Below are positions 24,697 through 39,700 of a DNA stretch of 64,000 nt, piece after piece. Made by a program: the position numbers and the translations under genes. Under the pieces are notes generated by a model that was given only the letters and a program-made list of their open reading frames with translations, searched no databases and was not told where the DNA came from. Positions within the stretch are counted from its first letter, which is position 1. The number at the start of each line of letters is the position of its first letter. The DNA is from Apostichopus japonicus (taxonomy: Eukaryota; Echinodermata; Holothuroidea; Aspidochirotida; Stichopodidae): assembly GCF_037975245.1 (NCBI RefSeq), contig NC_092562.1, positions 22,275,054-22,339,053 of the forward strand. The letters are read 5' to 3'.

Positions 24697-24746
24697 TTGC
24701 ATCAAGTTGCTACAGATATTGATTTGCATCTTTATTGCAAATGCAG
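24692..24746 (+). CDS. Exon 1: signal peptide
   Basis: The exon encodes [18 protein letters not shown], a short hydrophobic leader with a small residue before the probable cleavage point, ending in phase 1 at GTAAG. The ATG was chosen because it starts the leader and because the paralogue has the same start at 15711. The only other nearby ATG upstream (24679) is in another frame and stops over this start codon. Confidence 0.88.
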
Positions 24747-27700
24747 GTAAGTTTGAATTTAAATGCTGGGTGCTGGCAGGGCCAGGCAGTTAATTATGGG
24801 GTGGTCAATAAACCAAAGGGTTGGTGCATAGTTATTGTGTGGTTAGTCGTATTACACAGTAGTATTAAAAATGATTAAATGCATAAAAAATAAAAAATAA
24901 TGTTAAATATATTTATATAAAAGGATCACATTTATTTTAGTTTTCATTTGTTGTTTTGTATAATTTCAGAACGAATTCCCATCACCATGGTGACAACGCA
25001 TCCGTTTCAAGCTGAATCCAGGAATCCTTTTCCTGAGTATTATTGCTACTTGAGTTCCATGGATAAAGATGCTGTGGTTTCTTCCACAAGGGTGTTAGAG
25101 ACAAGAGCTAATAATGATAATAAAAATGTTAATAATAATCCAGCCCCACCCATGCCTGTCGTGCAACAGGGTGCTATGTATCCACCTGATAGCGCTGTGT
25201 ACAAGGTGACTCTTAATTTTGGGGGTACTTCTGCAAATGCTTTTGCCTACGGAACATTTTCCTGTGATGCTTCCAGATCTGGAAGAGCAGACAGCACTGT
25301 GTCCAACATTCTCATGAACTCAGAGTGTGAGTATTACTCTTGGTACACATGGTTTATGCAGCAGGGAATGATGTAGTCAACCAATTCTTTGTAGCATTTT
25401 GAAGGTTGTGCATTTTGTTTGTTCCAAATTAGTATGGCTTCAATGTACAGAAACCGGAAATGACAAAAAAGAGGGGCGAAGATTACCACCTAATATCATT
25501 TTGCATAAAGTTATTTAGAACGTACATGTTTCGATCAATTGTTGCTTAGTGGTTATAATTTTCCCTCTTGTCAATCATTATATAATTACTTGTTCATTTT
25601 CCTACTCAAATTTACTTCTCCAGTGCATAAAATGGTATGTAGTATTTTGTCTAAGGAATTTGACACAGTGATCAAAATATTTCTCCTTTGATAATTAGTT
25701 TTATGTCTGTATTTCTAGATCAATAAGAGACATTTTCAACTACTAGGCTGTCTGTAGATAATCCAAAATTCAAATTAAATTCAAATTAAACTGTAGTCTA
25801 TTTCCTTTCATTCCTCTCATTACCTGTCTCCTATTCATTTTGTACGTACACCGTACAGTACATCTAACTTTGCCTTAGAACTGGTAGCATCCCCAATGAC
25901 CGTCTCTTAAGGTCGGTGCCCTCCGAATCTACCACCATTCAGAAATGTCATAACACGTTTGTCCTCACAGTTCTACTGTGTACTAATGATCTTCTGTTTA
26001 TACAGCTTATACTTACCCAGAGGATGGTTTAGTTACGCAGACTGTAAACATGGATGACAGAGGTGTACAGATTAGAATGGATGGAGCACAAGATGTAAAC
26101 AGATGGCACAGAAATAATCTGATTGATATACTTGGAAATCGCAACTTCGATTTCACTGGAATGAACCTGATTCTCAACTTCAAGTTAAACATCAGTAAGA
26201 GCAAGGATGAAGGATTCTACCAAACCCTCAGTGGTTCTTTAAATAGACAAGACTCACGTCACGGTCTGAAGAGATTGATTGTCAGAAGTAAGTACAATAA
26301 CGTGTTGGTTTTGGACATTCTACAGTTGAGTAATGCATATTATTATCAGTTTATTGGTGTGAATTTTGAATAGTAGTAATTTTTATAATAATATCATCCA
26401 AAGCTGAGTCACAATTATGGGAGATAATGCATTTTGAGAAAAACTTGTCAAAAGGGTTGGACCCTTTCATTTCAGAAGTGATTGAGAAAATTTTTTTCAC
26501 AGAATTACAAAATATAATATTTAGTAAGGTACATTCTGAACATTTCTTTTCGAAAACCTCTGTAGCTCTTTTGGTGTCAGTTTATTTCACAAAAAGTTGC
26601 TATAGTTGATTAAAAAATACATGGTAGCTTAGTTGTGCCCAGTGAAGTTAAAAATATTTATAGGCTTGATAGTATTTTCATATTAATATTAATAATAATA
26701 ATTGCAAAGGGATCACCATTTAGTTCTCAATTAGCCAGATTCCCTGTGAACTCGCTCCCTCTGTCTATTAGAAATTCGATTTCTGTAGTTTAAGGTCCAA
26801 GTTATTATGTTTCTTTTTAATCAGGTTTTCTTAATATGTTATAGTGTAATCTTAGCTGTTTTGTAAGAAAAGGTTAAGATCGTTGCTCTTACAGAGTTGT
26901 ATTTGGCGCTGTATAAATTATGTATTCTTATTATTTGTTCTTAGTAGACTGTACCAGGGTAGAACTTAATAGCTGGTTTGTAACAAGTGACCATTTTCTA
27001 GATGTTTTCATTATATTTTACTGTTCTGTATAAAGTAAATGGTTTGTTACAATACATCTTTCTTAGGCTGTCCATCCAATCACTGGGCCCCTCCTACATG
27101 CTATGGTGTCTGTGACAATTGTTACAATGGAGGAATTTGTGATGATGAGACAGGGAGATGTATCTGTCCTCCGGGATTCATGGGAGCAAACTGTCTGACA
27201 GGTTTGTTTATGACTATGTCATGTTTACTTGTATTCTTTGATTGACAAGTTATCTTTCCTCGTTAATGATATGATCTGTAATGTCATGAGTCTGTTGTAT
27301 TTAGCTTTGGTTCTGATGTGCTTACGTTGCCTATGATGTGATGAAATGAAATTTCCTGATACCTAATCTCATTGTTGAGGCAGGCTATACCTGTCCCTCA
27401 TGGTAGTGAAATGTACAAGGTGTAGCCATGGTGCGAATTGACCTACTGTAGCTATCTTTGTACTTTGCAATAATATTATTGTGAAATGTCTTTCTATGGA
27501 AGTGTTAAAGATTACTTTCTGTTTAGATAATACTTTTTTTTTACCACTTATCATGTCATGTTGTAGATAATATTTTGTTCTGTTCATCCTCGGTGTATAA
27601 TGTTATCTGTCTTAAACGTGTTACCAATAATTTGTATATTCGCTGTGCTAAAAATGTGAAGGTTACACCATTACACCAAGCTTGTGGGTTTGATATTCTA

Positions 27701-30700
27701 TTCGGTACTGTATGTGCTTTGCATCAATACGGTAGTTAGTTTGATCGTAGTTAGCCTTTACTTTTTAAGTTACACAAATAAACGGAACTTTTGGCAAAAC
27801 TGAACTTTCCTTTGTTGTGTCATCACCTCTTCTTTTGCACAGCATGTAGTGATGATCAGTTTGGTCTGAGCTGTGAATTTCGATGTACCTCTGATGATTG
27901 TAAAGGTCTGCAATTTTGTCTCTTGGATCCATATGGCTGCAGGTGTGGTGCTGGATGGAAAGGCCTTGACTGTCTTACAGGTAGTCTCAGGGTTATACAT
28001 ATAGGAGTGGGGTGCCCCTTGGACCTCTAGGGCTTGAAATACACTAAACAGAACTTTACGAAAAAGTCCTCTTTTTGAAAAAGCATTCTGCAACGTTGTT
28101 CGAACAGCCACTCCAGTCGGTCCGCATTAAAATGAGGCGGTCCCATTCCATATTCTTTTTGAAAAAATGGTTAATGTACGCCCCTAAATAAGTTGTGACA
28201 GTGACATTCTTTACATGATAATAACATTCTGCAATGAATTCCGAACAATGCCATATAGGCAAGTATTGTGTTGAATCGTGCTGAAGTAACTAGTTCATAT
28301 TTTTATTAGGCGTGTCATTCGGTTATAACCGCTCAACTGTTTTATCTAGCTTGATTACTGACCATGCCAGGCTGTCACATTTATAAATGTTGATGTCCAG
28401 TTTACAGTAGGGTCTATCCTGTGGTACCTTGCCCTGGCTTGGAAAATCTTGAACTACTGATGTATATCTCCAGGAATCTGTTCTAACACTTCTGTTCTCA
28501 GATAAAAGTTAGAAAGCCTGAACGTTCCAATCCTAGCAAGATTTTCTTCAAAGGCAAAACAGATATAGACAAAAAGGATAGACGCTAAAGTGGAATAATG
28601 ACTAATGAAAGGAGTAGAAAATGACAGGACAGTGGATACGAGATAAAAGGTCAAAAAACGGTTCTCAAGATGAAAGGTTTAAGAAAATTTCTACCCAGCT
28701 CACTTTGTACCATGTTAAATTTGAAAAAAAAATAGGCTTCCAAATGACTCAATGATAAGTTCTTAAGTACATTCTGGTCTTATCTGCTCAAAAATACAGC
28801 CTGTGGATCTTCCAAATTTGGTGCCAGCTGTCTTCAAGAATGTAATTGTGATGGTACATGTGATAGGTTTACTGGTTCTTGCAGTGGAAGCTGTGAGTCA
28901 GGATGGGGAGGCTTCAACTGCCAAAGTAAGTTACGTAAGGTATCATATGTTTGTAAACATAAATATTATTGGAAAAACAAATTCTCATAGATGTTTCAGT
29001 CATTTCGTAACATTTATTTGGTATTGAATAATCATTCCATCAAGGAGGATAAAGCCTAGCAATTTCTTGTTGTAAATTTGATATACATGGGCGAAAAAGT
29101 GTCATAATATCACTTCTCTCCAAAGCAGGCGCGGCGGAACGGAAAAATTATTGGGAGGGGGGGGGGGGCTAATATGTGGAGACTATCTAAGCGGAGCGCC
29201 ACCATCGGTTGGCGCGGAGCGTACAAAATTTTTTTGGGTTTTTCAAACCCCCCAGATGACCGGAAACGGCACTTCCCGAATGTTTTATGCTGCGAATACC
29301 TAGCCCTAAAACATGGGCCTCAAGTCTGCAATTTCTCAGATTGCACGTAAAAATCTGTAAAAACATTGTAATTTTTATATTCGATGGTGTTTTAAGAGAG
29401 TAGCTATTACTCGACGTGTACTCGCAAAGACGTTTTTGAGTGTAGTAAATTACTACTTGCAATTAAATGCAATAATTACAAGGGCGTCGGAAGCTATTTT
29501 TGATTGGTACGGCGATTCAGAGTGTGGCCAACTATCTTAATTATCGGGGGACGTTTGGTAGGTTAAACTAATGGAGAAAATTTTGAAAATATGCCTCCCA
29601 GATTGCAGGAAATGGCACTTCCCGAGCTTGAAAACAAGACCCCTGCCATGCCAGAGTAGTCACATTTAGCCTATAGTTGCCGTCATTATTATTGAAAATT
29701 ATTGAAACATATACCTCCGAGATTTTTTTCCCCATTTTTTAGTCCTACTTTTTTTTTTGCGTCGTGAATATTGGTCCGGCGTTCGCCGGACCTGCCCGTA
29801 CCGGCTCCGACGCCCCTGAATTAAATAAATGTCATAAGAAAAAACAGAAAGCATTTCTTAATGTCAACAAATGGGTAATTCCAAAACCATGTGCAGTTGC
29901 CAACAAATTTCTATGACCTAGCACTGTCATCATGTCATGAATGCATGTACCCTATACAGTACAGGTGAAATGCTAATATTGTGTTTTTGTTCGTTTAATA
30001 ATTGATTGCGTTTAAACATAAAGCCATGTTCCACGCCTTGCGTAGTGTAAACGCAAATGTTGATGAGTGTAGCGTTTAGCTTATTACCCTCTTATTTAAA
30101 ACACTAATATTCGATAAGGCATGATACAGACAATCAATTATCATATTTAATTATTACACCTATATAGTATACGTGTGCATCGGACAGATCGACAAGTATG
30201 CATTAAAAAATGGGCAGATGCACGTTTCGGAGCCTTGGTAAATATTGGGGGGGGGGGGGCTTATCATGCATTTGCCCCCTCAACTTTTTCATTGGGGGGC
30301 TCAGCCCCCCCCCCCCCCCCCCCAAGCCCCCCCCCCCCCGGTTCCGCCGCCACTGCTCCAAAGTAGCCTAATAACACTTGACAATGAAAACTTAATAGCG
30401 CTTGTCGACTATGGATCATGTCCAGTTGTATCTGCAGTGATTTTTATTGTTTAATTGCATTATCAGAGTCCACCGGGTGTCAAATCACTAAAATTATTAA
30501 TGCATTCCTCATGACTGGTCCATCTGTATAACTCCAGATGGCCTTCTCAATTAACAGGATCATTCCATATGAATTGTTCATTGGTTAACCGTAATTATGT
30601 TCATTAATACGGCTTGTTAGCTGTTACATCTTCACAACATAAAATCAGAGATTTTAACCTTTGTCCGTGATTATATTCTGTTTCATCATGCATATGTCCT

Positions 30701-33700
30701 CTTTCACTTCAACCTACCCAGAGAAATATAAATTGTGCAGCAAAACCATATTCCAGTTAAGGTGATGTAGATCTTTCTTTTCTTCACTTAACAGTTCCAG
30801 ATGTTTGTCCAGTTGGGTACTATGGGCCTAACTGTACATCAATTTGTAACTGTAGAAATGGTGTCCAATGTGATACTCTGACAGGAGAATGTCCTAACCA
30901 GCAGTGTGGTCCAGGGTATGTGGTGCCCCCCGCGAGTGTGACTTGTCAAGGTGTGTTTCATGCAATATGTAAAGGATCTACTTCATATAACATTCTGTGG
31001 AGATTATTATTAATGTTTACAGCAAGTCAAGTAAAGGTTAGCCACATAAGTCTCATTTTTTTGTTAATTTATACAGAATGCCAGGGAGCCTACTTTGGTC
31101 AGTTGTGTCAGGAGGAGTGTCATTGTGCTGAGGAAGCTTGTAACAAGCTGAATGGTCAATGCTGTGGTCAGTGTAAGCCTCAGTGGGTGGATGCATCCCA
31201 GTGTCTAGTAGGTCAGTTGATCAGCTGGAGTTTTCATTCCTGTGTATAAAGTGCTCAAGTTTTTGCAATTCTTGTGTTTTATGCATGCAGTGATGTTGTA
31301 AAAGCAAGTCAGACGTGGAAAATTATGCATCATGTTATTTTATGAGCAGATCTTTACATATGCAAGTTAGTATATATTGTAGTTCTCAAGTGATAATTTA
31401 GCCATGCAGTGGAAGGCAAGAGACTATGAAACACTTGGAGTAGCAGTTGGAAACAACTATTGACAGAAATTGTCTTTAATGACCTACCAATCCTTCAAGC
31501 TTTCGAAGTCAGGTTTTGGTCGATGAGATGAATCTAACTTTACTTTGCATGTCTTTTTTTTTCTTTCAAGGCTTTGAAGAAGCCACTTCATCTAAGATAA
31601 ATCCTGGAACAAGTACTGATGTTATTTGTGTTCTTCAGGGTTCTAGTCTTCTGCGTGCTGGTTTATCGTTACATTTATCAAGAGAGGAAGCCCAACTAGT
31701 GAGCAATGGTATTCAAGAACTAACTGCCTTTTCCGTTGGAGATGTGTATACAGGAGAGTTTAGAGCAGATAATGTAACTGATAGAGACAAAGTCTTCTGT
31801 CTGGTCGTTGATCAAGAAGATGAAATTGTAGCTGTCCTGGGTACTACAGTGAATGAGTATGGTAAGTAGTAATGCACATCATGAACTATCTGCCCCAATT
31901 TAAAAATATAAAACTGTAACAAATCCAATGAATGTTATGATATAATTTATTCGCTTTTGATCAATTTCTGCTGCTGTATGATAGAATTGTAATCACCGCA
32001 AACTGTTGATCTGCTTTAATAAACTGATCTTGAGGACAAGCAAAGTTATCAAGTTATAAGTTATCAAGCAAAGTTCACACAAAGACACACTAAAATTCCA
32101 TAGCTAGAAATTTGACAAAGAAGTGGAAATTATGCATATATGAGAGTGTCACACTGGCATCTAACTTGGTATCTCAAAGAAGAATACTTGGGTGGATCTA
32201 CACTGATTATCAGGACACAATCTTATTGTTTTCAGAGGAGAGCAAAGTTCATCTCCATTTAGTCAGTAGATATCAAAATTGCATTTTTTGTAAAGTATAT
32301 TGTAACTAAATGCATCTGTATAAGCATGCACAGATTGAAAATTGTTTTGTTTGTTCTATCGATTGGCAAGATGAGACACCTAGTTCAGTTATATTCCTTG
32401 TCACAAATAATTTCTCCCAAGTATGACTATTGCCTACACATTGGACTACTTTAAACTGCCCATCTTTCTCATTTTCTATGATTTTTCGGCTTGTTCAATC
32501 ATTCCTCCATATTGTTACCATCCATTGTTAACCGTATTCATCTGAACAGTTTTTGAGCCCTTCTTATTTATCTATTGTCTTCCCCAGTTCTTCCTGTTTT
32601 GACTTCTCCACCCAGTCTTCTTCATGCTAATGTGTCTCTTATTGCAATCGAGTGGAGCGCCTGGGATGCAGTCAAAGATATGGGTGAGCCTCCCATAGTG
32701 GCTTACATCCCTTACTATAGGAAAATATCAACCAAGGAATGGATAGCAGGACCTATCAATAACACCTCTTTAACATTTACTGTTGTGAATCTTGACAGTG
32801 ATACACTGTATGTGTTTAGTGTAGCTGCTGTCAGGGAGGGTGAGAATGGTGAAGGCCCCAGAAGTCCAGAGGTCAGCTTCAGAACTCATTGTGATGGTAA
32901 GTACTAACCTCCTAATACTTGCATTGCAAATTTGAATATCTGTGGTGATATGACAACTGTTGTTTTACATATTGATTAGGCTCCAGGTATGTCTCATTAA
33001 ACATGTGCTATCGTGTAAGCTAGGCAGTCTCTGATATTTATAAAGCTATGGCAAAAAAATGTGAGGGTACTTATTGGTGGTTGTGATGAAGAATAAAAAT
33101 CATATATTTTAATGCAATATGATGTCGTAGAAAATGAAATTAATCAATTTCCATTAGAACTTTGACCACAAAGAAGTACAAATATATGAGTTATAAAAAT
33201 GGAACTGGATGCCTGGTGTTAAAAAAATCAATATGAATATATAATCAAAAGGGTAAAGATGATCCATGAGATGGTATAAATATGTGATATACAGAGTTAA
33301 TGAAAAGTGAGTCAGTCTCCAGCAGGGAGTTGATGGTGTATAACACTCTTTGATATTTAATTTTTAGTTGCAGAAATCAGCCCAGTTGATGTTGTTGCTT
33401 ATCTTGATGTCATAAGCAATGCTGTCAATGTTTCTTGGCAGGTTTGTAAATTTGTTTTAAATATATCAGTACACCGTTTTGCATATTTCTACAAAGACCT
33501 CAGCTAGATGGTTTGGCCCTCGGTGCAAAATTAACATTTTTGCAGTTTCATGTCACTTTCTGGATTAATATTAGGTTTAGTTACGCAGCAAGTGAGTATG
33601 TCAAAAAGTGATGAATAAATTATTTTAGTTTCAATTCCAAGTCGTTTTGTTGTGGCAGACAATGTACTATGTATAATGAATTTACCAGGCTGGAGGTTGT

Positions 33701-36700
33701 TTGATCATAAATTTAACATATTTTGGCATACTCAAACCTTCCCTTACTCCATGAAGTGAATCACAATTGGCACTCTGTGATGTCACACAGCTAGTTAATG
33801 TTAAAATGTTGTTTTTATAAGTTTATTATCTTCAATTTGATGGATTAGTCAAATGTGAACATTTGAAGTATCTGCTTGGCTGTCAGTGTTCTCTGTATTA
33901 AGAATTTCTTCAAAATGTAACACTTCTACTAACATATTATTTTCCTCTGTATATTAATCATGAAAATATTGTAAAGAAAAACAACTAAATTTTAGCTCAA
34001 TTGTCTGGATTTCATGCACTTGTAGGATGCATTCACGAAAATATCAACAAATTTGAAAACTCTGTATTTTTAAGTAAATAAAGTTTGTGGATGTGGGTAT
34101 GCAGCCAATACAGGTATATCATTGGCAAATTTCGTTTTAAAAAATGGTGTCTATTGATAATCAATTTGAAATTTGCAGTCACAATTTGTAGATAAAGAAC
34201 AATTTCTAAAACTAAACGATTTACATATTGTGAAACGTACATCAATTGTTGTAAAACTATGAATTAGAAAAATGTCTGTTAACTATCCTACTGTGAATGG
34301 TAGGATGTGGATTGAACGAATGCTTAGCAAATGTTATCATGATGTGATAAGTTTTACTATAAGTAGACAGTGCTCAACATCAATTTATTTCAACTTCCAA
34401 AAGTGTGTGATGTATTAATAGTTTTGTCCTTCATAGCTTCACTGACACTTAATACTGCGATTGTTCTTCGTGATGGTTTGGATTTCGATAGATTCCTGAG
34501 GATATCGTTTGCACCACTGGTATTTTATTCTTCAACATCTATGTGGAGGAAGTTGGCATTGCTGGGAATCCTAAACTACACAAAAGAATAGGTGATATTC
34601 GCTGGGCTATCCTCAAAAACCTGAAGAAAGGAAATTACACTTTCCTGGTTACCTTCACAATAGACACCGAGAGTGATTTCAGTGAGACTAGTGAGGTAAT
34701 ATCAATTGTGGAGGACTTGACAGGAACACCGGATGCAACCACTATTCCAGGCACTACAGGTATCTCATGGACATGCTTCTTCTTTTTTTCATAATGGTGT
34801 ATAGTATATAATGGGGGGCGTTGTGGTCAAGGTAGTGGACTGGTGATCTAAGGATTACAGGTTCAAGCCCTGACCAGATCATTGTGTTGTGTCCTTGGGC
34901 AAGGCACTTTATCTCCATTGCCTCTCTTCACCCAGGTGTATAAATGGGGACTTGCGAGGTAACTTGTAAATATAGTTGCGACGTGCGCCGGTTTGTGGCT
35001 GCACGCTATGGGAAGTCCCCTGTGGAACACGTGGTTGTGGTGCCCCAGGAGAGATTGATTGAATTGCTCACACTTTCGTGTGTAGGAGTGACAAGTTACC
35101 AATGACCATGGCTAAGTTGTCAAAGCGCTATGATCTCGATGTAGCAACGCTATATAAGTGTCTAATATGTATGTATGTATGATCAATTTGAAATTTAGAT
35201 AATGTCAAGATAATGTATGTGTTTTAGATCCTCCTGCAAGCAGGAACTTGCGAAGAAGCCATCATTGGCTTTATCAAAGCCGCAAGCTGACCAAAGTCAG
35301 TCTCTTAGATTCATATTTAACGTCCGTGATTATGAATTGTCAATAACTCTGTAACTGGACGTAATACGTTAATCTTGGAGTGAATCGAACTGGGGACATT
35401 ATTATGGAAAGGCACCGTCGTTAACCACTGACCTAAGGCTCCACTAATGAATAATGAACAACTTCTAAAACTCAAACAATTTACAGATTATGAAACGAAT
35501 GTCAATTGTCAGAAAAACTGTGAATGAAAGTCACAAACTTGCTTAGAATCTTTTGAAAGCTACAGCTTTGTTGTTTGAGTATGATCCTCTTCTCTACCCT
35601 TCTAGCTCTCCTAATATTTGTTAACTATTTGGTCATCCATTAATAATGAATGACTGTCTAATTTGGGGGCATTTTGTATAGTATGCTCATGTTTTGACAT
35701 TATCACTCTTTGGGAGGTACAGTAGTTGTCATGTTTGGTACAACAACTGATTCAATAAACAAATCAATTGGTGCATTGGAATAGACTTGATTGTGGGGTA
35801 AGACAACCAGTAACCAACATGAATGCGATTGCAGTGTAGTTCTGATGGTCCAAAAATATTACCAAATATATACTGTCATAAATTGCCCTTTTATATAGAT
35901 CACCAGCTTATCAAACCAAAGTTTTAAGTTTTCACAGTTAAATCAGAATGAAATTGAGTTAAACAGGATTTGTATTTCGTCATTCTCTAAGTTAAAGTAA
36001 TGTCACAAATTACTGTTGTGTTTGTATGTATGTATGTGTGCGTGTATGTATGTATTTTACATCCTCCTGCAAGCAGGAACTTGTGAAGAAGCCATCATTG
36101 GCTTATCAAAGTCGCAAGCTGACCAAAGTCAGTCTCTTACATTCATATTTAACGTCCATGATGATGAATTGTCAACAACTCTGTAACTGGATGACATACA
36201 TTAATCTTGGAGTGACTCGAACTCGGGACCTTATGATTGAAAGGCACCAGCATTAACCACTGAGCTAACATTCCTTATTTGACTTCAGATAATAATATTT
36301 GTGGAGAAAAAAAATGTAGGTAACCATGACGGTTTGTTTTTCTTGGTAGTCATAATTACATACAATACATTAAATAGCATTTTATTGGTACATTTCTTCA
36401 GGTTTTCTCACAACAGCAGGTGGTACAGACACAGGCGTTGTGATTCTCGTAGTAATTCTGATAGTAATCCTTGTCCTCGTGTCTGGAGTGGCAGTTTTCA
36501 TTATTATGAGGTAACTTTTACCAATAAAATATGCCCTATATATTCCTGCAAAGTTGATATTGTTGCCTTCTTTCTTAGTCAAGTACATTTTGTTCATTTC
36601 CAATAGTCAAGAACTTTTCTTTCTCCTGTCCGATATTCAACTTTATTTATGCTCAAGATATTTTTATCTGTATATATACATGATGACCTTTCATAACCAT

Positions 36701-39700
36701 ATTTCACTTATGTACTCTACAAGGCCCCTTGAAGTTCTCTTGTTATACTGTAAATAAATGAACAATTGAAATCTAACAGGGAAATTGTAAACAATGGAAA
36801 AAGAGCTTGCAAGAAAAGTGGGACTTGAACCAGTTTAGTGAAATCAGGATACAAGGCTTGAGTTTGCTCAAATGGACATGAAGCCACACCAGTCAGTGTC
36901 AAAAATGGTAACAGCCCTGATTCTTATATGCAAAGCAAGCTAGACTAGTTAGCAATAGTATGAGAGGTGTGGTAGGTCTTTGGTTTTCACTGATTCAGTT
37001 TGTTTCATCCATTCATTTCTGTCCTGCCAATAACATTTTACAGAATTATCTTACACCAAGCACACTGTGTATGCTACTGTTATATTTACTTGTTGTACCT
37101 TTTGTTGCATGGAAAATAGAAAGCGCAATACTTATTAAATAATTTTCCCTGAAGTTCTCAAGGTTTTTTCAATATAGAACTATACACACGTAAGAATGTG
37201 TACATTGGTAAAGAACATTAATTTAGACTTTGGGAAGAATAAAGAATTAAAGACATACGACTCTAGGCAATAGTAGTACTATACTGTTGAACCAATTGCA
37301 TTCAGCTGCTACAATGGAGGATCTAATTATTTAGCAGTATGTTGATGTTCTTATGTTTAGGTCAGTATCTAGTTTTCTCTTCAAAATTCTGTTGGTTTTC
37401 TTGCATGTTCTGTATCTTCAGAACAAAAAAATCACTTGTAGGAAGAATCAATGAAATATCCTTTCAAAACTTTGTTTTCAGAAAGAGAAAGTTAACTAGA
37501 GACAAGGAACAAAATTGCCATGCAAATGTGGGATACAACCAGAATGAAGGTGAGTCTTCAAAGTGATACTTTTCTGTTAATCATGGACAAAAGAGTATGA
37601 TTAACAAATAAATTAAATCGGAATAGTACCATTTTATTTTTTTGAACGGCATAAAATAATTCATTCATTAAATTGGCGTGGCAAACAATCGTCCATATTG
37701 GAGTAAACAGTGTGTAACTAGCAGTAAATAGTTTATTTAAAAGCTGCATGGAACAATTTATTCATTAAATTTGTGAGACACGAAATTGTCTCTTTATAGA
37801 ATAAACAGTGTGTAACCTGCTTATATAAGTAGCAGCCAATGGTTTTATTCATATAGATCTCTTAGTTAATAGGTAGTTAAAGGGAGTATGCAGTACAACT
37901 TTTGAGTATATTTGCATAATGTGACTTGAGGTGGCACAAAGGTATGCTACTGCCCAATCAAGGGAGGATAAAAATGATAAACAAACTTCTACTAAGCAAG
38001 CAGGAGTAAATAAATTGTAAAACTTCTAGATGGCCTGACCTGTTTTACTTCAGCAGAATATTATCCAAATTGAGGTACAATCAAGATATTAGAAATGATA
38101 TATTTTACAGGCATATTGACCGGTAACAATAAAGCATGGATGATAACATTTTAAAATTTTATCATAAAAGTAATGTGTTCTTGTTGTATTCCTGACTATA
38201 CCGCTATTTCGTGTAGGAGATCTCTGCATGGCCATCCTTGTAAATTTAAGAAGTATGTTGTTTTGTTTTTGTCCAAAGTAAACAAATAACTAACTATGTT
38301 GATGTATTTAAAGCTAACTTTTCAATGGTTAAATATTGTTAAGGTCAATAGGGCAGGATAGCCTTTGGCCAGCAGTACAAATAACACTAAATCAATTACA
38401 AGCCCTTAATTGGATCTACTTGTGTAAGTAAGGAATCCTGCTTCAGTGCTTTCAAATGTTTTGAGGTGATTCTTCTGCTGCCACAGTACCATCCATATCA
38501 TTTTATATCATAGTAAGCAATTGTTCATCCCTGCCAAATGCAACCCCCTCAACCTCCTAACTACCACTATAAAGACCCACACTTATCACTGTTGAAGGAA
38601 CTGGCTACCAAATATAGCCTTAAAACTCATTAACTTCTTCAATAGAGCTATGAAAAACACACTTAATGACATGCATCACCTCTTACTAATTCAACCAGAA
38701 ACGAATAATATGGGAACTGAATGAAATGGAGATAAAGCACATATCTTTCCCATAGTGAGTCTGCTAGTGTTCTGCTTAACTACAGGAGTTGTTTACAGGA
38801 AACTTGACAAACTCAAAAACCGCAGATTTTTCTCCAACCATTTCCTAAAATTTCTGTAAGGTATACATATGGATTTAGTAATGATGTAATTATATCTATC
38901 AAGAAGAAACCGATAATCATGAACATGACATTTTACATATATAAAAACAGCAGTTACAGAAGTTCATGAGAAAGGTGTCAGACAGGTAGCTCTAGGCAAG
39001 CACTCAAGTGTGATGACAAGCAAAGTTTCCTGCTCTTTACTTACCACCGAACGAATTGTTCATGGTGTTGTTCAAACCTTTGACAAAGCCTGTATGAGGA
39101 ATCTGTTGTACACAGCTGAATTTGTCATCACAAAAGCCATTGTGTATTGTCATGTTTATAGATAAGTACTATACATATCAGTATAAACAGATTGGTAAAC
39201 ACTTCCTTCAAGAAGTAACTTATAAACCATTCATGTGTAGAGGTAACCTTTGGTATATATTGCTGTTTCTTAGATTCCTGCACAGGAAGGTGTTATTTCC
39301 TTGTGATCAATTGTTAAGTCCGTCCTTGCAACATACCTGTAGTATGACTGTGATATAAATTTGATATCAAAAATGTCCTCATTACTATACTAATTGATTT
39401 CTTAAAAGCTTTCCCTATAAATACAAATTCTTGATTTTATTGCCAAACTTTGGTCATTATCAAAACAGAATTTTGAATAGCTTTCATTTCAAAGAAATTA
39501 AATTCTTTACTAGACTGGAGTAGATAAAATATAATTAAAATCACTGGATTACAGGGAGTGAGAGGATGTGGAGTTTTGGGGTGTGGGGTAGTAAAGACTG
39601 GAAAAGCAAAACAATGATCGAATTAATACCAATGTGAGATGGGGAAGTGATGGGATTTGGAGTTGGAGGTTGAAAGATGAGAAGAGGGAATATATGTTTC

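Larger units (their letters stand above)
23065..35640 (+). repeat. Right arm of a large inverted duplication
   Basis: It is the partner of the left arm in opposite orientation. It is longer because of insertions found only here: a 1.23 kb hAT MITE in intron 6 and two tRNA-derived SINEs in intron 12. Similarity ends near 35635, where both arms share TATTTGTTAACT and then diverge. Confidence 0.85.

Noticed and set aside
30175-30454. Proline- and glycine-rich frames
   Set aside because: They are translated C and G runs at the right end of the hAT MITE.
5925-35640. Inverted arms as an artefact of joining two haplotypes
   Set aside because: Not excluded, but the different cytoplasmic exons, indels of whole codons and arm-specific insertions are more than expected between alleles.
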